Assembly (NCBI RefSeq): GCF_021044625.1
Contig: NZ_CP087999.1
Coordinates: 1,257,001-1,321,000, forward strand
Direction of reading: 5' to 3'
DNA: 64,000 nt
Origin: Geomonas sp. RF6
GTDB lineage: Bacteria; Desulfobacterota; Desulfuromonadia; Geobacterales; Geobacteraceae
Shown: positions 62,164 through 64,000 of the stretch, piece by piece
Layout: every line of letters begins with the position of its first letter
Numbering within the stretch: the first letter of the stretch is position 1
The notes under the pieces: model-generated
The model's input: only the letters and a program-made list of their open reading frames with translations
What the model was told of the DNA's origin: nothing
Databases searched by the model: none
Position numbers and translations under genes: made by a program

Positions 62164-63590
62164 TATTCGAAAAATCGATGCCGGGGCGGCCGGGGGTGAG
62201 GCTCCCCGCGCCGGACGTCCCGCACGCCGAACCGTTCCCCGCCGAGCTCTCCCGAAAGGAGCCGCCGCGGCTCCCGGAGGTGAGCGAGCTCGATCTGGTG
62301 CGGCATTATACGAACCTCTCCAGGCGCAACTTCTCGGTCGATACCAATTTCTACCCCCTCGGCTCCTGCACCATGAAGTACAACGTGAAGGTGATGGAGG
62401 ACCTCGCCGCCCTCTTCCGCGACTGCCACCCGATGCTGGCACTCCTTCCTGGGGGCGCGGAGATGGCGCAGGGGCCTCTGTCGCTTATCTGGGAGCTGGA
62501 GCGGCAGCTGTGCGAGATCACGGGGATGGACCAGGTAACGACGCAGCCTCTGGCGGGGGCGCACGGGGAGATGACCGGGATCCTCATGATCGCCGCCTAC
62601 CACCGGGCAAACGGGGAGAAGCGGCGCTACGTCATCGTCCCCGACTCCTCCCACGGCACAAACCCCGCGAGCGCGGCGATCGCCGGCTACGAGCTCATCA
62701 CGGTACCGAGCGCGCCGTACGGCGACATGGACCTGGACGCCTACCGGCAGGTGCTCACGAACGAGGTCGCCGCGGTCATGCTGACCTGCCCCAACACCCT
62801 CGGCATCTTCAACCCCTACGTCGCCGACGTGTGCCGCATGGCGCACGAGGTGGGCGCCCTCACCTACTACGACGGCGCGAACCTGAACGCCATCCTCGGA
62901 AAGGTGCGGCCTGGGGATCTCGGCTTCGACGTCATCCACGTGAACCTGCACAAGACCTTCGGCACCCCGCACGGCGGCGGCGGCCCCGGGAGCGGCCCGG
63001 TCGGCGTGGCGCAGCGGCTCGCCCCCTTCCTGCCGGGACCGCGGGTGGTGCGGGGGGAGGACGGCAAGTTTACCCTCGTCCCCAGCGAGAAGAGCATCGG
63101 CCGCGTCTCCGACTTCTTCGGCAACTTCGGCATCATGGCCCGCGCCTACGGTTATATCACCCGCCTCGGGAAGGAAGGACTGATCGAGGTGAGCGAGCAG
63201 GCGGTTCTGAATGCGAATTATGTTATGGCGCGGCTGAAAGAAGCGTATGATCTTCCCTTCGACACCCTGTGCATGCACGAATGCGTCTTTTCCGCGAGCA
63301 GGCAGACGAAGGACGGCGTGCACGCCATCGACATCGCAAAGTACCTGATCGACCGCCGCTACCACCCGCCGACCGTGTACTTCCCGCTCAACGTGAAGGA
63401 AGCGATCATGATCGAGCCGACCGAAACAGAGAGCAAGCAGACTCTCGATGACTTTGTCGACGCGATGCTGGAAGCGGCGCGGATAGCGGCTACCGATCCG
63501 GAATCGCTGCGGCAGGCTCCGGTCGGGACACCGGTCGGGCGGCTCGACGAGGCGCGCGCCGCGAGGGCGCAGCAGGTCTGCTGCGAGTAG
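62154..63590 (+). CDS. gcvPB: Glycine dehydrogenase subunit 2 (P-protein beta)
   Basis: The C-terminal, PLP-binding half of glycine decarboxylase. It has 478 residues. The PLP lysine is K267 in [18 protein letters not shown]. Other marks are [33 protein letters not shown] and [11 protein letters not shown]. It overlaps the end of gcvPA by 10 bp. Split P-proteins are normal in non-enterobacterial groups. No lpd gene for the L-protein lies in the window. Confidence 0.97.
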   Translation: MQLIFEKSMPGRPGVRLPAPDVPHAEPFPAELSRKEPPRLPEVSELDLVRHYTNLSRRNFSVDTNFYPLGSCTMKYNVKVMEDLAALFRDCHPMLALLPGGAEMAQGPLSLIWELERQLCEITGMDQVTTQPLAGAHGEMTGILMIAAYHRANGEKRRYVIVPDSSHGTNPASAAIAGYELITVPSAPYGDMDLDAYRQVLTNEVAAVMLTCPNTLGIFNPYVADVCRMAHEVGALTYYDGANLNAILGKVRPGDLGFDVIHVNLHKTFGTPHGGGGPGSGPVGVAQRLAPFLPGPRVVRGEDGKFTLVPSEKSIGRVSDFFGNFGIMARAYGYITRLGKEGLIEVSEQAVLNANYVMARLKEAYDLPFDTLCMHECVFSASRQTKDGVHAIDIAKYLIDRRYHPPTVYFPLNVKEAIMIEPTETESKQTLDDFVDAMLEAARIAATDPESLRQAPVGTPVGRLDEARAARAQQVCCE

Positions 63591-63599
63591 GGACTAGGC

Positions 63600-63635
63600 G
63601 GGGACTGGCTCCTTTGTTAAAAGGTGCCTGTCCCC
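63600..63635. repeat. Family D GGGGAC hairpin plus short tandem
   Basis: GGGGACTGGCTCCTTT, GTTA, AAAGGTGCCTGTCCCC, followed by two copies of a 17-bp TGTCCCCCTCTCCGTCGC-type unit (63629-63664). It stands between gcvPB and the lipoate ligase gene and could attenuate read-through. Confidence 0.85.
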
Positions 63636-63692
63636 CTCTCCGTCGCTGTCCCCCTCTCCGTCGCGCGGGAAGATCGAACGAAAGGAGTTGCA

Positions 63693-64000
63693 GTGAGAGA
63701 AAACGGAGGCGCGTGGCGCCTGGTTGACAGCGGGAGGCTGGACGGCCCCGCCAACATGGCGCTCGACGAGGCACTCCTGGAGAGCTTTGCCGCCGGCGCT
63801 TCCCCTCCGGTACTTCGCCTCTACGGCTGGAGCCCGGCCGCCCTGAGCGTCGGGCGCTACCAGGATGCCGCAGCTTCCCTGAACCTGCCGGTCTGCAGCG
63901 GCGACGGCGTCGACGTCGTTCGGCGCATGACCGGCGGCGGCATCATCTACCATGACCACGAGCTCACCTACAGCCTCGTCTGCTCACCCTCCCATCTCGG
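63693..64000 (+). CDS. Lipoate--protein ligase A family protein, 3'-truncated by window edge
   Basis: An enzyme predicted to attach lipoate to proteins such as GcvH. 102 codons are visible. The start is GTG at 63693, six bases after AAAGGAG. The N-terminal WRLVDSGRLDGPANMALDEA and the binding-site block VVRRMTGGGIIYHDHELTYS match the LplA/LipB fold. The catalytic lysine region and C-terminus lie beyond the edge, so octanoyltransferase LipM/LipL-type activity cannot be excluded. Its place after gcvPB supports a role in lipoylating GcvH. Confidence 0.85.
   Translation, partial: MRENGGAWRLVDSGRLDGPANMALDEALLESFAAGASPPVLRLYGWSPAALSVGRYQDAAASLNLPVCSGDGVDVVRRMTGGGIIYHDHELTYSLVCSPSHL

Overview
The window is a GC-rich (about 60% or more by eye) chromosomal segment that looks like a Geobacter/Geomonas-type bacterium (Desulfuromonadota). 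This rests on gene content: a succinyl-CoA:acetate-type CoA-transferase, flavodiiron proteins, a small multihaem-type cytochrome, DUF362 ferredoxin proteins and a family of GC-rich palindromic repeats. The taxonomic call is inference; no marker such as 16S rRNA is present.

Layout. 1-8 kb: 3' end of glycogen synthase, a DUF1003 membrane protein, an MFS transporter, a hypothetical gene, elbB, a small outer-membrane barrel and a B12/radical-SAM protein. 8.1-26.9 kb: one complete minus-strand division and cell wall (dcw) cluster in the classical order mraZ-rsmH-ftsL-ftsI-murE-murF-mraY-murD-ftsW-murG-murC-murB-ddl-ftsQ-ftsA-ftsZ. It is headed by a near-consensus promoter and three 10-bp-spaced MraZ boxes, and ends in a strong terminator. 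27-41 kb: mostly minus-strand housekeeping genes (YkgJ-type cysteine cluster protein, rnpB, zinc-ribbon coiled coil, Nif3-like, a CAT-anticodon tRNA that is probably Ile2, THUMP methyltransferase, DUF4337, a REC-PAS-GGDEF diguanylate cyclase, bamD, typA, a TPR protein, mltD, DUF362 ferredoxin). A previously unlisted 24-codon gene with its own promoter and terminator lies at 39.65-39.73 kb. 41-48 kb: xerC, acetate CoA-transferase under a palindromic operator, two small or lipoprotein genes, bacterioferritin, a divergent MoaE-like protein and a rhomboid protease. 48-54 kb: two flavodiiron proteins flanking a cupin, a DUF4382 lipoprotein and a 4Fe-4S flavoprotein, a likely O2/NO detoxification neighbourhood. 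54-59 kb: an MFS transporter, an HExxH protein overlapping a membrane-anchored dihaem cytochrome, a six-unit BIME-like array, and a three-gene operon of BadF-type ATPase, single 2-hydroxyacyl-CoA-dehydratase-like subunit and membrane protein that fits the double-cubane cluster protein pattern. 59.2-64 kb: gcvT-gcvH-gcvPA-gcvPB followed by a truncated lipoate-protein ligase gene, so the lipoyl carrier GcvH and a ligase able to lipoylate it sit together.

Intergenic DNA carries at least four families of inverted-repeat elements (called A-D here). One supplies the C-terminal codons of the second flavodiiron protein. A 13-copy 9-bp minisatellite separates murB from ddl. I saw no CRISPR array, prophage, insertion sequence or transposase.
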